Part shown: in pieces, positions 1-8,251 of the stretch
Layout: each line of letters opens with the position of its first letter
Numbering within the stretch: the stretch's first letter is position 1
Assembly: GCA_007120055.1 (NCBI GenBank)
Contig: SKOL01000661.1
Location: 1 to 18,895 of the forward strand
Source: Anaerobacillus sp.
GTDB lineage: Bacteria; Bacillota; Bacilli; Bacillales_H; Anaerobacillaceae
Reading direction: 5' to 3'
Length of the DNA: 18,895 bases
The notes under the pieces: model-generated
What the model saw: only the letters and a program-made list of their open reading frames with translations
Databases searched by the model: none
Told to the model about the DNA's origin: nothing
Made by a program: the position numbers and the translations under genes

Positions 1-3
1 AGT

Positions 4-84
4 CCTCCTTGGTTAACTAAGTTAGGGGTCATCTCGGTGCACGATTTGACACCCCGTATCATACCAAGAGGGCTCTTTTTTTTT
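4..84 (+). terminator. Probable intrinsic terminator of a gene left of the window
   Basis: Arms at 4-13 and 63-72 pair with one mismatch (CCTCCTTGGT against ACCAAGAGGG). An inner stem is possible between 25-31 and 47-55. The outer stem is followed by nine T residues at 76-84 on the plus strand. This reads as a Rho-independent terminator for a plus-strand gene lying to the left, convergent with araB. The branched shape is a little unusual and the sequence is cut by the window edge, so part of an element end cannot be excluded. Confidence 0.5.
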
Positions 85-185
85 CAAGTCCCCGAAAATA
101 CTTCTAACAGGAATGCTCCTTAAAAGTATTGCTACTCTTTGAATAGTTTTTACATTGTTGAAACGATATTTAAAAAGCCTACATA

Positions 186-220
186 AACACGATAGGAAAA
201 CTCCCTCCCCCTATCGTGTT
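186..220 (-). terminator. Terminator of the araDAB operon
   Basis: A perfect 11-bp inverted repeat (AACACGATAGG / CCTATCGTGTT) with a 13-nt loop lies 16 nt beyond the araB stop codon. On the minus strand it is followed by a short T-rich stretch. The position and stem fit an intrinsic terminator, although the U-tract is modest. Confidence 0.7.
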
Positions 221-236
221 AATAAATACAAAATAT

Positions 237-1835
237 TTATTTCAGGTTGTCTATTGCCGCTCTTTCGATTGCCAATCCGTTGATATAACGTTTCATAAAC
301 TCTTCAAAGCCCTGGACATCCTTTGGATCTGGGTGTATAGTCGTACCAGCTTTTTCTGCAAAAATTTCGGAGTTTAAATACTCTTCCAATGTATCATCGT
401 TGGCTTTGTTAATCATATAAGATGCAAGCAGTGCGATTCCCCATGCTCCTCCTTCTCCTGCAGTTTCTTTCACAGAGACAGGTATATTTAGAGCCGAGGC
501 CATTATACTTTGTCCAACACCCTTGGTCTTAAATAAACCACCGTGACCTAAAATTTCATCCAATTTAACTTTTTCTTGTTTGAGAAGAATATTCATACCA
601 ATTTTCAATGCGCCAAGTGATGTAAATAAATGAACACGCATGAAATTAGCCAGATTGAAATTGCTATCAGATGAACGAACAAACAATGGTCTACCTTCTT
701 CAAAGTTAGTCATGTGTTCTCCAGAAAGATAGCCATAAGATAATAAGCCACCGCAATCCGGATCTCCTTGAAGAGCCAAATGATAAAGGCTTCCATACAA
801 CTTATCCATGTCAGCTTTTATACCCATTGCTTTTGAAAATTCGTCGAACAACCCAACCCATGCATTCAAGTCTGACGTACAGTTATTGGAGTGAGCCATA
901 GCTACCAAGTTACCAGATGGTGTTGTAACAAGGTCGATTTCGGAATAAACTTTGGAAAGTTCTTTTTCCAATACAACCATTGCAAACACAGATGTACCAG
1001 CAGATACATTTCCTGTACGCTTTGCTACGCTGTTTGTTGCGACCATACCGGTTCCTGCATCCCCTTCCGGAGGGCAAAGTGGAATACCCGCTTCTAGTTC
1101 TCCGCTAACATCAAGAAGTTTCGCTCCTTCTCCTGTAATGACACCGGCATTTTCACCCGCTACCATAACTTCCGGAAGAATTTCTTCAAGTTTCCATGGT
1201 AGATTATTAGACGCAATCAAGTCATTAAATTGATCAACCATTCTTTGATTATAGTTTTTCGTTTTTAAGTCAATTGGAAATACACCAGATGCTTCACCGA
1301 CTCCAAGAACCTTCTGCCCTGTCAGCTTCCAATGGATATAACCAGCAAGAGTTGTCAGGTAACTAATGTTTGCAATATGTTCTTCCTGATTTAATAGAGC
1401 TTGATAAAGATGAGCAATACTCCACCTTTGTGGAATTTGGTAGTTAAACAGCTCTGTCAGTTCTTTAGAAGCTCTTTGAGTGATATTGTTACGCCACGTA
1501 CGGAAAGGTACGAGAAGTTCTCCATTTTTATCGAAAGTCATATAGCCATGCATCATAGCACTAAATCCAATGGCTCCCACTTTTCGTAAAGTAACTCCAT
1601 ATTGCCGTTTCACATCAATAGCCATCTGTTGATAGCTATTTTGGATTCCCTTCCAAATATACTCTTCGCTATAGGTCCAGATATTGTTTACATAGCTATT
1701 CTCCCAATCGTGGCTACCAGAGGCGATTGGGACATTATCAACTCCAATGAGTATTGCTTTGATCCGTGTTGAACCAAGTTCGATACCAAGTAGTGCTTTG
1801 CCACTTTTTATTGTATTTATCACATCAAGACTCAA
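237..1835 (-). CDS. araB: L-ribulokinase-type FGGY carbohydrate kinase
   Basis: A 532-residue FGGY-family sugar kinase that probably phosphorylates L-ribulose to L-ribulose-5-phosphate in the cytoplasm. The N-terminal phosphate-binding motif [11 protein letters not shown], the central [11 protein letters not shown] and GNVSAGTS segments and the C-terminal [10 protein letters not shown] and AGEGGAWG segments are visible. It does not resemble Bacillus subtilis AraB (which begins IGVDFGTLSGRA). It matches my recollection of the alternative FGGY kinase found beside araA in Bacteroidetes and many Firmicutes. The open frame extends upstream to 1898 and would overlap araA, but AAGGGAGGG sits 6 nt before a TTG at 1835, so I chose that start. 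It is the last gene of araD-araA-araB, 40 nt after the araA stop and just before a terminator. L-ribulose as substrate is inferred from context. Confidence 0.88.
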   Translation of the reverse strand: MSLDVINTIKSGKALLGIELGSTRIKAILIGVDNVPIASGSHDWENSYVNNIWTYSEEYIWKGIQNSYQQMAIDVKRQYGVTLRKVGAIGFSAMMHGYMTFDKNGELLVPFRTWRNNITQRASKELTELFNYQIPQRWSIAHLYQALLNQEEHIANISYLTTLAGYIHWKLTGQKVLGVGEASGVFPIDLKTKNYNQRMVDQFNDLIASNNLPWKLEEILPEVMVAGENAGVITGEGAKLLDVSGELEAGIPLCPPEGDAGTGMVATNSVAKRTGNVSAGTSVFAMVVLEKELSKVYSEIDLVTTPSGNLVAMAHSNNCTSDLNAWVGLFDEFSKAMGIKADMDKLYGSLYHLALQGDPDCGGLLSYGYLSGEHMTNFEEGRPLFVRSSDSNFNLANFMRVHLFTSLGALKIGMNILLKQEKVKLDEILGHGGLFKTKGVGQSIMASALNIPVSVKETAGEGGAWGIALLASYMINKANDDTLEEYLNSEIFAEKAGTTIHPDPKDVQGFEEFMKRYINGLAIERAAIDNLK

Positions 1836-1875
1836 GTAATTCCCTCCCTTATAGTGATTTTTCATTTTTTTCTTA

Positions 1876-3363
1876 TTACGAACGGTAAAGAACTTCATTC
1901 CAACGTAATTCGTTTTTGAAGTTTTCTGTTTTCGTATTGTTGTTAATAACTACAACCTCTATTCCAGCCATTTCAGCAAAGTCTCTTAATTGTTCAGTTG
2001 TAACATTATAAGAGAAGCAAGTATGGTGGGCCCCACCAGCTTGGATCCAATTTTCTACAGCTTGGCTTAAGGATGGCTGCGCTTTCCACAATACCCTGGC
2101 GACTGGGAGGTTTGGCATGTCTCTGTCTAGCTGAATCGCATCAACCTCGTTTACTAGGAGGCGAAAACGATGCCCTATGTCAATCATGCTTGCATTTAAA
2201 GCCGAGCCGCCTCTTCCATTAAATACGATTCTCGCAGGATCTTTTTTGCCGCCAATTCCTAGTGGGTGAACGTCAATGATCGGACGAGTTGCAGAAATGG
2301 TTGGACAAATTTCAAGCATATGTGCCCCAAGAACCATTTCATTTCCAGGCTCAAAGTGATACGTATAATCTTCCATGAAGGATGTTCCTTCATTACCACT
2401 TATTATTTTCATTAATCTTAGAAGAGCGGCAGTTTTCCAGTCTCCTTCACCAGCAAACCCATAACCTTGTTCCATTAAACGCTGTACTGCTAAACCAGGA
2501 AGCTGATCCATACCATGTAAATCTTCAAAAGTTGTGGTAAATGCCGTGTATCCACCTTCCTCTAAGAATGCTTTCATACCAATTTCTATTTTTGCTTGGT
2601 AACGGATCGAATCTCTGACTTGACCATCCATTTTTCCTTCTGATATAACATCATACCGCTGTTCATATTCAGTCATTAACTGATCAATTTCTTGTTCAGT
2701 CACTTCATTCATACGCCAAACGAGATCACCGACTCCGTATCCATTCACCGTCCAACCAAACTTGATTTGCGCTTCGGTCTTATCACCCTCTGTTACCGCT
2801 ACTTGGCGCATATTATCACCGAATCTAGCAACTTTTAGGTTTTTGCTTTCCTCAAAAGCAGCTGCTGTTCTCATCCAGCTGCCGACACGATCCCTAACCT
2901 CTATGTCTTCCCAATGACCAACTATCACTTTGCGCTTAACATTCAAGCGTGCTGCAATGAAGCCATGCTCCCGATCACCGTGGGCTGCTTGATTTAAGTT
3001 CATGAAATCCATATCGATTGAATCCCAAGGAATATCACGGTTAAATTGCGTAGCGAAATGAAGATATGGTTTTTGCAGTGCAGAAAGGCCAGCAATCCAC
3101 ATTTTCGATGGAGAGAATGTGTGCATCCATGTAATAATTCCAGCACAATTTTCATCAGCATTTGCTTCTAAAATTAATTTACGAATAGAATCAGCATCTT
3201 TCAGTACTGATTTAAAAACTAGTTTATATGGTACTCGAACGTCATCATCTAACCCATTTACAATCGACTTTGAATTAGCTTCAACCTGACGAAGAACATC
3301 TTCTCCGTATAATAATTGACTACCAGTTACAAACCAGAATTCATACGATTTTTTCGTTAACAA
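1876..3363 (-). CDS. araA: L-arabinose isomerase
   Basis: Converts L-arabinose to L-ribulose, the first cytoplasmic step of arabinose catabolism. At 495 residues it is the usual length (B. subtilis AraA is about 496) and is recognisably similar throughout: [10 protein letters not shown] near the N-terminus, [14 protein letters not shown] around 77-90, [15 protein letters not shown] around 108-122, and [13 protein letters not shown] around 300-312. The metal and catalytic residues correspond to E306, E331, H348 and the His in GGAHHTC near the C-terminus. The start is TTG, preceded by AGGGGG with 8 nt spacing. It lies 113 nt downstream of araD and 40 nt upstream of araB. The araD-araA gap contains a TATAAT but no convincing -35 box. 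Confidence 0.97.
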   Translation of the reverse strand: MLTKKSYEFWFVTGSQLLYGEDVLRQVEANSKSIVNGLDDDVRVPYKLVFKSVLKDADSIRKLILEANADENCAGIITWMHTFSPSKMWIAGLSALQKPYLHFATQFNRDIPWDSIDMDFMNLNQAAHGDREHGFIAARLNVKRKVIVGHWEDIEVRDRVGSWMRTAAAFEESKNLKVARFGDNMRQVAVTEGDKTEAQIKFGWTVNGYGVGDLVWRMNEVTEQEIDQLMTEYEQRYDVISEGKMDGQVRDSIRYQAKIEIGMKAFLEEGGYTAFTTTFEDLHGMDQLPGLAVQRLMEQGYGFAGEGDWKTAALLRLMKIISGNEGTSFMEDYTYHFEPGNEMVLGAHMLEICPTISATRPIIDVHPLGIGGKKDPARIVFNGRGGSALNASMIDIGHRFRLLVNEVDAIQLDRDMPNLPVARVLWKAQPSLSQAVENWIQAGGAHHTCFSYNVTTEQLRDFAEMAGIEVVVINNNTKTENFKNELRWNEVLYRS

Positions 3364-3476
3364 GGTAATTTCCCCCTAAATATATTTTTCATTAATAATG
3401 ATTGTGAAAACAATTATAAAGTCATACGGATAACCCAATTCATCATTGAGTGTAAATCTTTAATGCTACTATCATG

Positions 3477-4172
3477 CTATTTTTGCCCATAGTAGGCATT
3501 AGCACCATGCTTTCGGAGATAATGCTTATCTAATAAAAACTGATCAATTGGCTTAATATTAGGATTTAACTGATAGGTATTCAAAGCCATTTTGGCTACT
3601 TCTTCTAATACCACCGCATTGTGAACGGCTTGGTTTGCATTCTTCCCCCAAGAAAATGGCGCATGTCCCGCTAATAAGACTCCGGGCATCGCCATCGGGT
3701 CAATTCCTTCATTCTCAAAGGTTTCATTAATAACATTACCCGTTTCTAACTCGTAGCCACGTTCAATTTCTTCCTGAGTAAGAGAACGTGTACAAGGAAT
3801 TTCCCCATAAAAGTAATCAGCATGAGTCGTTCCGAGTGCCGGAATTTGAAGCTCAGCTTGAGCCCAGCTCGTAGCCCATGGAGAATGAGTATGGACAATC
3901 CCACCTATATTTGAAAATGCCCGATAAAGTGCAAGGTGTGTCGGTGTATCAGAAGACGGTCTTAATGTCCCTTCCACGACACGACCTTGTAAATCTAAAA
4001 CGACTAAATGATCGATTTCTAATTCCTCATATGGAATACCGCTTGGTTTAATTACGACAAGACCCTGTTCTCGGTCAATCCCACTTACATTTCCCCACGT
4101 AAAGGTAACTAAGTTATATTTCGGAAGTGACAAGTTTGCTTCTAGTACTTCACCTTTTAACTGCTCTAACAT
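3477..4172 (-). CDS. araD: L-ribulose-5-phosphate 4-epimerase
   Basis: A class II aldolase-fold, zinc-dependent epimerase that turns L-ribulose-5-phosphate into D-xylulose-5-phosphate for the pentose phosphate pathway. It has 231 residues, the family norm. The zinc ligands are visible as H94 and H96 in [11 protein letters not shown] and H170 in [11 protein letters not shown], with the catalytic Asp at 75 in RPSSDTPTH. The ATG start follows AAAGGGG with 6 nt spacing. It is the first gene of araD-araA-araB and sits directly behind two AraR boxes, so it should be arabinose-inducible. The order D-A-B differs from the B. subtilis A-B-D order. Confidence 0.96.
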   Translation of the reverse strand: MLEQLKGEVLEANLSLPKYNLVTFTWGNVSGIDREQGLVVIKPSGIPYEELEIDHLVVLDLQGRVVEGTLRPSSDTPTHLALYRAFSNIGGIVHTHSPWATSWAQAELQIPALGTTHADYFYGEIPCTRSLTQEEIERGYELETGNVINETFENEGIDPMAMPGVLLAGHAPFSWGKNANQAVHNAVVLEEVAKMALNTYQLNPNIKPIDQFLLDKHYLRKHGANAYYGQK

Positions 4173-4213
4173 GTTATACCCCTTTCCAACACTTTAAGTT
4201 CTTTCATAAGCCT

Positions 4214-4242
4214 ATTGTATAATTGTACGTACAAATTTTCAT
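4214..4242 (-). promoter_or_regulatory. Probable araDAB promoter
   Basis: On the minus strand a -10-like TACAAT (4214-4219) lies 42 nt upstream of the araD start. The candidate -35 region (ATGAAA or TGAAAA around 4236-4242) is weak. An AraR box fills the spacer, so bound repressor would block polymerase. The exact hexamers are uncertain. Confidence 0.4.
4221..4236. promoter_or_regulatory. AraR operator, promoter-proximal to araD
   Basis: AATTGTACGTACAAAT matches the B. subtilis AraR consensus ATTTGTACGTACAAAT at 15 of 16 positions. It overlaps the predicted araD promoter. Its centre is 125 bp from a second box at 4346-4361, about 12 helical turns, which would allow looping by AraR dimers. 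Confidence 0.9.
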
Positions 4243-4247
4243 TACTT

Positions 4248-4262
4248 AAAAAAAAAAAAAAA
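4248..4262. repeat. 15-bp A/T homopolymer in the araDAB control region
   Basis: An uninterrupted run of 15 A on the plus strand (T on the coding strand) lies just upstream of the presumed -35 region and between the two AraR boxes. Such tracts are stiff or bent DNA and prone to slippage. Confidence 0.85.
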
Positions 4263-4345
4263 TGAATAAAATTCTAATTAATGTATTTAATCACTTTGAA
4301 AAACAAAGAAAAAGACCGGTAATATGATGAATAGAAGAGCCTTTC

Positions 4346-4361
4346 TATTGTACGTACAAAT
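4346..4361. promoter_or_regulatory. AraR operator, distal to araD
   Basis: TATTGTACGTACAAAT matches the AraR consensus at 14 of 16 positions. It lies between the activase gene (stop at 4447) and araD, 185 bp upstream of the araD start, and is helically in phase with the proximal box. Confidence 0.88.
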
Positions 4362-4409
4362 ACAATAGATATTACTTTTTACTAATCATCTAGAAATACC
4401 AATCGTTTT

Positions 4410-4431
4410 TTTATTTATAACTATAAATAAA
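4410..4431 (-). terminator. AU-rich hairpin after the activase gene
   Basis: A perfect 10-bp stem (TTTATTTATA / TATAAATAAA) with a 2-nt loop lies 16 nt after the activase stop. It is all A/T and is followed on the minus strand by A residues, not T. It could mark the 3' end of the GRE operon mRNA but is not a textbook terminator. Confidence 0.3.
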
Positions 4432-4446
4432 GGTATACTTTCTTCG

Positions 4447-5436
4447 TTAAAATTGATATACATTAACTCCAAGGTCTAATAAAATATTATTAAGTTCATC
4501 CATACGCTCATCACTTGGAGCCTCTAAGTCTCTCAGTTTATATTCTTTTCCAATACTCACATACTTACCTCGACCTAATTTATGGTATGGTAATAATTCA
4601 ATCCCCTGAACACCTTTGCACTTTTCTTTAACAAAATTCCCTATATTATTAATATTTTCGTTCGAATCATTAAATCCCGGAATAACAGGTGTACGTATAT
4701 ACATTTTTATTTCATATTCTTCAGCTAATTTACTTAATTTTTGAATATTAGCTAGCACATTAGTATTATCATGTTTTGTCCACTCTTTGTACTTATCACC
4801 ATCTATATGCTTTAAGTCGATAAAGAGCACATCCAGATAAGGAGCAATTAGTTTATAATCCTCATATGATCCAGCACCAGAAGTTTCTATAGCAGTATCT
4901 ATCCAATTTTCTTTGCAATAACGTAAAATTGAATAGACAAAGTTCGCTTGAAACATCGGTTCACCGCCAGAGATGGTAATACCACCACCGCTTTCCTCGT
5001 AAAAAGAGGCATCACGAAGAATTTCTTTATAAACTTCGATTACTGTCATCGACTCTCCTATTGCTATCCTTGCTTGCGGATAACATTGTACGGTACATGG
5101 GAATTGCTCTGTTTTACCAAAGCAATTTTCTACACATAATGTTCGATCTAAGATCATATCCCCGTTAACTACTGTTATAGCATTATACGGACAATTTTCT
5201 ACACATCTATGACAGCTAATACATTTATCTTCAAAGTATGCCATTTCTATATATTTCTGCTGAGTTTCAGGGTTGGAACACCACTCACATCTTAACGGAC
5301 ATCCCTTCAGGAAAATAACTGACCGAATACCAGGTCCATCATGGATTGCATATCGTTCAATTTCGGTTAATATACCTTTTTCTTTTTCTAACTCTTTAGT
5401 AGAAACGCTTAAAAGTTCATTAGTAATCATCCCCAT
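4447..5436 (-). CDS. Glycyl radical enzyme activating protein (radical SAM)
   Basis: A 329-residue radical SAM activase expected to use S-adenosylmethionine and an iron-sulfur cluster to place the glycyl radical on the small subunit encoded upstream. The CxxxCxxC motif is at C46-C50-C53 within DGPGIRSVIFLKGCPLRCEW. A ferredoxin-like insert follows, with CISCHRCVENCP at 72-83 and a second cysteine set (C101, C105, C114, C118), as in activases of dehydratase-type GREs; the pyruvate formate-lyase activase lacks this insert. ISGGEP, the SAM-binding glycine motif, is present. The ATG follows AGGAGGGG by 6 nt. It is the last gene of the GRE operon, separated from the small subunit by a 213-nt gap holding two hairpins. 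Confidence 0.93.
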   Translation of the reverse strand: MGMITNELLSVSTKELEKEKGILTEIERYAIHDGPGIRSVIFLKGCPLRCEWCSNPETQQKYIEMAYFEDKCISCHRCVENCPYNAITVVNGDMILDRTLCVENCFGKTEQFPCTVQCYPQARIAIGESMTVIEVYKEILRDASFYEESGGGITISGGEPMFQANFVYSILRYCKENWIDTAIETSGAGSYEDYKLIAPYLDVLFIDLKHIDGDKYKEWTKHDNTNVLANIQKLSKLAEEYEIKMYIRTPVIPGFNDSNENINNIGNFVKEKCKGVQGIELLPYHKLGRGKYVSIGKEYKLRDLEAPSDERMDELNNILLDLGVNVYQF

Positions 5437-5469
5437 AACTAACCCCTCCTAATAATCTATAATTTAAAA

Positions 5470-5504
5470 AATGGGTACAGATGATCCACCCACCACTACC
5501 CATT
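5470..5504 (-). terminator. Hairpin with T-run in the GRE-activase gap (attenuator-like)
   Basis: On the minus strand an 8-bp stem (AATGGGTA / TACCCATT) closes a 19-nt G-rich loop and runs straight into a T-rich stretch. It ends about 25 nt before the activase ribosome binding site. It looks like a weak intrinsic terminator or attenuator that would lower activase expression relative to the GRE subunits. Confidence 0.45.
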
Positions 5505-5553
5505 CTGTAAAATTCAATATTTATGAACTCATTAACAGGATACTAGATAAAGC

Positions 5554-5592
5554 CATAGCCTCGGTAACCTATTAAATGATACCAAGGCTATG
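5554..5592 (-). other. Strong intergenic hairpin downstream of the GRE small subunit
   Basis: In the minus-strand RNA, CAUAGCCUUGGUA pairs with UACCGAGGCUAUG over 13 positions including one U-G wobble, with a 13-nt loop. The stem begins 57 nt after the small-subunit stop. No U-tract follows, so it is more likely an mRNA stabiliser or processing site than a terminator. Confidence 0.6.
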
Positions 5593-5649
5593 ATGACCGG
5601 CCAGCAATTATATTGATAATGTACTAGCTAACATATGCTATTGAAGCAC

Positions 5650-5913
5650 TTAGAGCCTTTCTTCAGTTCTTTCGATAATATCTTGTTGAACATCTTTAGA
5701 TAATTGTGTGAAGTACGCACTATAGCCGGCTACACGCACAATTAAGTCCGAGTAGTTATCAGGATTTTTTTGAGCTTCTAATAGTGTTTTTCTACTAACA
5801 ACGTTAAATTGCATTTGAGAACCACCATCTTTAAAATATTGGTCAATAATACTCACAAACCTTCTTAAACCTGACGTTTTCTTTACTCCTGCTGTTACCA
5901 TTTCATTACTCAT
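5650..5913 (-). CDS. Detached glycyl-radical domain subunit of a split GRE
   Basis: An 87-residue protein equivalent to the C-terminal glycyl radical domain of a GRE. GGSQMQFNVVSRKTLLEAQ at 30-48 and RVAGYSAYF at 60-68 are the family signature, with the radical glycine at G63. In ordinary GREs this sequence continues directly from the KF.P segment that ends the upstream gene. The open frame begins at a GTG at 5925, but AGGTGGTG precedes the ATG at 5913 and I chose that. The gene has its own ribosome binding site, starts 19 nt after the large-subunit stop and is in a different frame. Its role should be to carry the radical and dock onto the large subunit, comparable to YfiD/GrcA, which substitutes for the damaged radical domain of pyruvate formate-lyase. 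Confidence 0.92.
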   Translation of the reverse strand: MSNEMVTAGVKKTSGLRRFVSIIDQYFKDGGSQMQFNVVSRKTLLEAQKNPDNYSDLIVRVAGYSAYFTQLSKDVQQDIIERTEERL

Positions 5914-5932
5914 AAAATTCACCACCTATTTA

Positions 5933-8173
5933 TTATCGTAAATCTTCTGGGACAAATTTAAGATTATACAACGATCCACATGAGAGAAGTATATTATTTA
6001 ACTTAGACACAGAAGCTGTAGCCGCTGTAGGCCCCTTCTTATCAGTACCTCTCATCGGAGATTGACCATCAGCTACAGAAGTCCACGCTTCTCTACCATC
6101 AGGTGTGGCTCCACACACTTTCCCAAATGGAGTGTTACTAGAAACAGTACTAGTTGAACAGTGTAACGTACCACCAATCGGCCCTCTGCCATATCTAGTA
6201 TTCTTGTAGGTTGATAAAGTATTTGCAACATGAGCAAGCATATCCCTAGCTAGGAAGTCCACCTCATCGAAATCATTACCGTACTTTGGTACGTTAAGGC
6301 ACATGAATTTAATTTCTGGTCCTGTAGGATTTGTAGTCGTATCCTTAAATTCAGTTTTCAATGCATGAAGAAGTCGCTCTCCAGTTAGAACCTGATCATC
6401 AAATACCAACTTTTTAATCGCAAATAAACTGTTAGCAATATTAGCAGTACCTATCGTTTGCTGCCCCGTCAAATCATACTTGGCACCCCCTTTCTTCAAA
6501 GGTTTACCTCTCGGAATTGTCGTAGTCGGACAACCATAAATGGCAGCCATTGGCTCTTCTAAGCGCTCCTCCCACAGTTGATCAATCGTGTTTTCTAAGA
6601 TTGCTTGCATTTTAATATAGTAATTCAGTTGATCAATATATGCTTCCTTTGCTTCTTCAAACGAACTAAATGTCGATAAGTCTTTTCCATCTTTATTAGG
6701 GTTTAAACAAATTCCAGTTCGCGGATCCGTTCCACCGTATAATGACATTTCAAGAATTTTTGTACAATTCAACCACGCACCACCAGTTCTTCCACCTAAT
6801 AACCCTGCCGTCCCCGGCTCAACACAACCAATAATACAGTAGTTATATGCATCTTCGAGTTCATAACCTCTGTTCATTAATGATGGAATATAAACTTCAT
6901 CATTAAAAATTGACGGCAATCCTGTTCCTAATCGAATTACTTCTGCAACTTTCATTTTAAAATCTAATGGACTCTTACTATGGAAACGTACAGTCAGCGA
7001 TGGTTGAGGTACTCTTGTGTTTGCCGTAGCTTCTAAACAAATATAACTTAACTCATTTGTCATATCACTCTTAGTCTTAGGATCCTGACCACCAACTGTA
7101 AGGTTTTGGAACATCGGAACACCACGATAGTAGTCTGTATCTTCCCAGCTTCTCACTTTATTTATTGCATAAATCTGATAGTAGAAATTTTCCGTTAATT
7201 CTAAGGCTGATTCACGTGTTAAACTACCATCAGTAATACCTTGATTGTAGAAATCCTCCATAAACTGATCGTAACGACCAAATGAAATTCCCGCTCCATT
7301 ATCCTCAATTTGAATACAAATGTGAATAAAGATTACAAACTGTAATGCCTCACGAAAATTACGCGCTGGGTATTGAGGTACTCTTCGGCAAATTTCTGCC
7401 AACTCTTCCAATTCTTTTCGACGTTCTACGTCCGTTTCATCTAATGCCATTTTCTCAGCTAATTCAGCATAACGGTTTGCATATTTAATAGTTGCCTTAC
7501 TACTTATGATTGCCGCTTCATAAAAATCCTTTTTTAGAGCTGTTTCCGGCTGAGTCCAATCAAGGTCCGCAATGTACTCTTCACACTGTTCAATAATATG
7601 TTGTAGACCATGTTCAAACAACCATTTGTGGTCAGGAGCGAAATGTCCATCTCCACCTTGGAAATATGTTCCTATATCAGCAGCTTTGATATCAAAGTGG
7701 GTAGCCAAAGCTTCTTTAGGAAGACGCCCTCTTAACATTTCTGTATGAGTTTGACCTTTCCACCAGTTAATAACGTTAATTAATTTTTCTCTATCATCCT
7801 GATTAAATTCATACCTATCAGCAGGACGATCTATTGGGAAATACGGATCTCCATTGATGATCTCATTTTCCATCCACTCAATATCGAATTCCGGAAATAA
7901 CGGAGCCCAACGTGGATTAGAAGCTTGGTTACCAGCAAAATGACTTCCAGGCATCAAATAAATTGACATGTTTTCTAGTACATTCGCAACTGATTTAGCT
8001 CTTAATACAACTGCAGGTAAATTCATATTCTCTTTGTAGCTTTCCGTTAAATAGTGAGCTCTCTCAACACAGATCCCTTGATTATAGGAAGTTATGTGTT
8101 TATAAAGTTCATCCATTCGTGCAGATCTTTTTGGCTTCATTTCCAACTGAAAAGAACTAATTTCATTTAACAT
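5933..8173 (-). CDS. Glycyl radical enzyme large (catalytic) subunit, dehydratase/lyase type
   Basis: A 746-residue barrel of the pyruvate formate-lyase/glycerol dehydratase superfamily that stops where the glycyl radical domain normally begins; the usual full length is about 780-850. The thiyl cysteine and general-base glutamate are C450 and E452 in IIGCVEP, the CxE motif of eliminating GREs. QYPARNFREALQF at 267-279, GHFAPD around 176-181 and SPMRGTDKKGPTAA near the C-terminus are family segments. The usual GHSIS motif is GAGIS here (293-297), and the position where I recall the Asp of glycerol dehydratase is Gly, so glycerol is an unlikely substrate. The ATG follows AAGGAGG. It is fourth in an operon behind a CUT2 sugar transporter under AraR and cre control. 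The substrate is unknown; arabinose, a pentitol or a related sugar derivative is inferred. Confidence 0.93.
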   Translation of the reverse strand: MLNEISSFQLEMKPKRSARMDELYKHITSYNQGICVERAHYLTESYKENMNLPAVVLRAKSVANVLENMSIYLMPGSHFAGNQASNPRWAPLFPEFDIEWMENEIINGDPYFPIDRPADRYEFNQDDREKLINVINWWKGQTHTEMLRGRLPKEALATHFDIKAADIGTYFQGGDGHFAPDHKWLFEHGLQHIIEQCEEYIADLDWTQPETALKKDFYEAAIISSKATIKYANRYAELAEKMALDETDVERRKELEELAEICRRVPQYPARNFREALQFVIFIHICIQIEDNGAGISFGRYDQFMEDFYNQGITDGSLTRESALELTENFYYQIYAINKVRSWEDTDYYRGVPMFQNLTVGGQDPKTKSDMTNELSYICLEATANTRVPQPSLTVRFHSKSPLDFKMKVAEVIRLGTGLPSIFNDEVYIPSLMNRGYELEDAYNYCIIGCVEPGTAGLLGGRTGGAWLNCTKILEMSLYGGTDPRTGICLNPNKDGKDLSTFSSFEEAKEAYIDQLNYYIKMQAILENTIDQLWEERLEEPMAAIYGCPTTTIPRGKPLKKGGAKYDLTGQQTIGTANIANSLFAIKKLVFDDQVLTGERLLHALKTEFKDTTTNPTGPEIKFMCLNVPKYGNDFDEVDFLARDMLAHVANTLSTYKNTRYGRGPIGGTLHCSTSTVSSNTPFGKVCGATPDGREAWTSVADGQSPMRGTDKKGPTAATASVSKLNNILLSCGSLYNLKFVPEDLR

Positions 8174-8193
8174 GTATATCCTCCTTATTTTTA

Positions 8194-8227
8194 TCCCGAG
8201 TATTAAAAATAGAAGATTTACTCAGGA
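8194..8227 (-). other. Hairpin between permease and GRE large-subunit genes
   Basis: In minus-strand RNA a 9-bp stem with a U-G wobble (about CCUGAGUA / UACUCGGG) ends roughly 10 nt before the GRE ribosome binding site. No U-tract follows. Together with the hairpin at 5554-5592 it brackets the GRE subunit genes, suggesting differential mRNA stability within the operon. Confidence 0.4.
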
Positions 8228-8251
8228 GAATTACTAAATTGTTTGTAAATT

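Noticed and set aside
1..85. A tRNA-like cloverleaf at the left edge.
   Set aside because: No acceptor CCA, T-loop GTTCGA-type motif or proper anticodon arm is visible; the T-run fits a terminator better.
891..1233. Plus-strand open frames inside araB.
   Set aside because: They lie wholly antisense to a well-supported kinase gene, have no ribosome binding site and no recognisable protein features.
3364..3476. A separate araA promoter at a TATAAT in the araD-araA gap.
   Set aside because: No reasonable -35 hexamer lies 16-18 bp upstream and no AraR box is present; co-transcription from the araD promoter is simpler.
5914..5932. The GRE split explained by a sequencing frameshift.
   Set aside because: The large gene ends in two tandem in-frame TAA codons, and the small gene has its own ribosome binding site and ATG with ideal spacing, which a single indel would not create.
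5933..8173. Annotation as pyruvate formate-lyase.
   Set aside because: Pyruvate formate-lyase has adjacent catalytic cysteines; this protein has GCVEP with a Glu two residues after the Cys, typical of dehydratases and lyases, and the activase has the extra ferredoxin insert.
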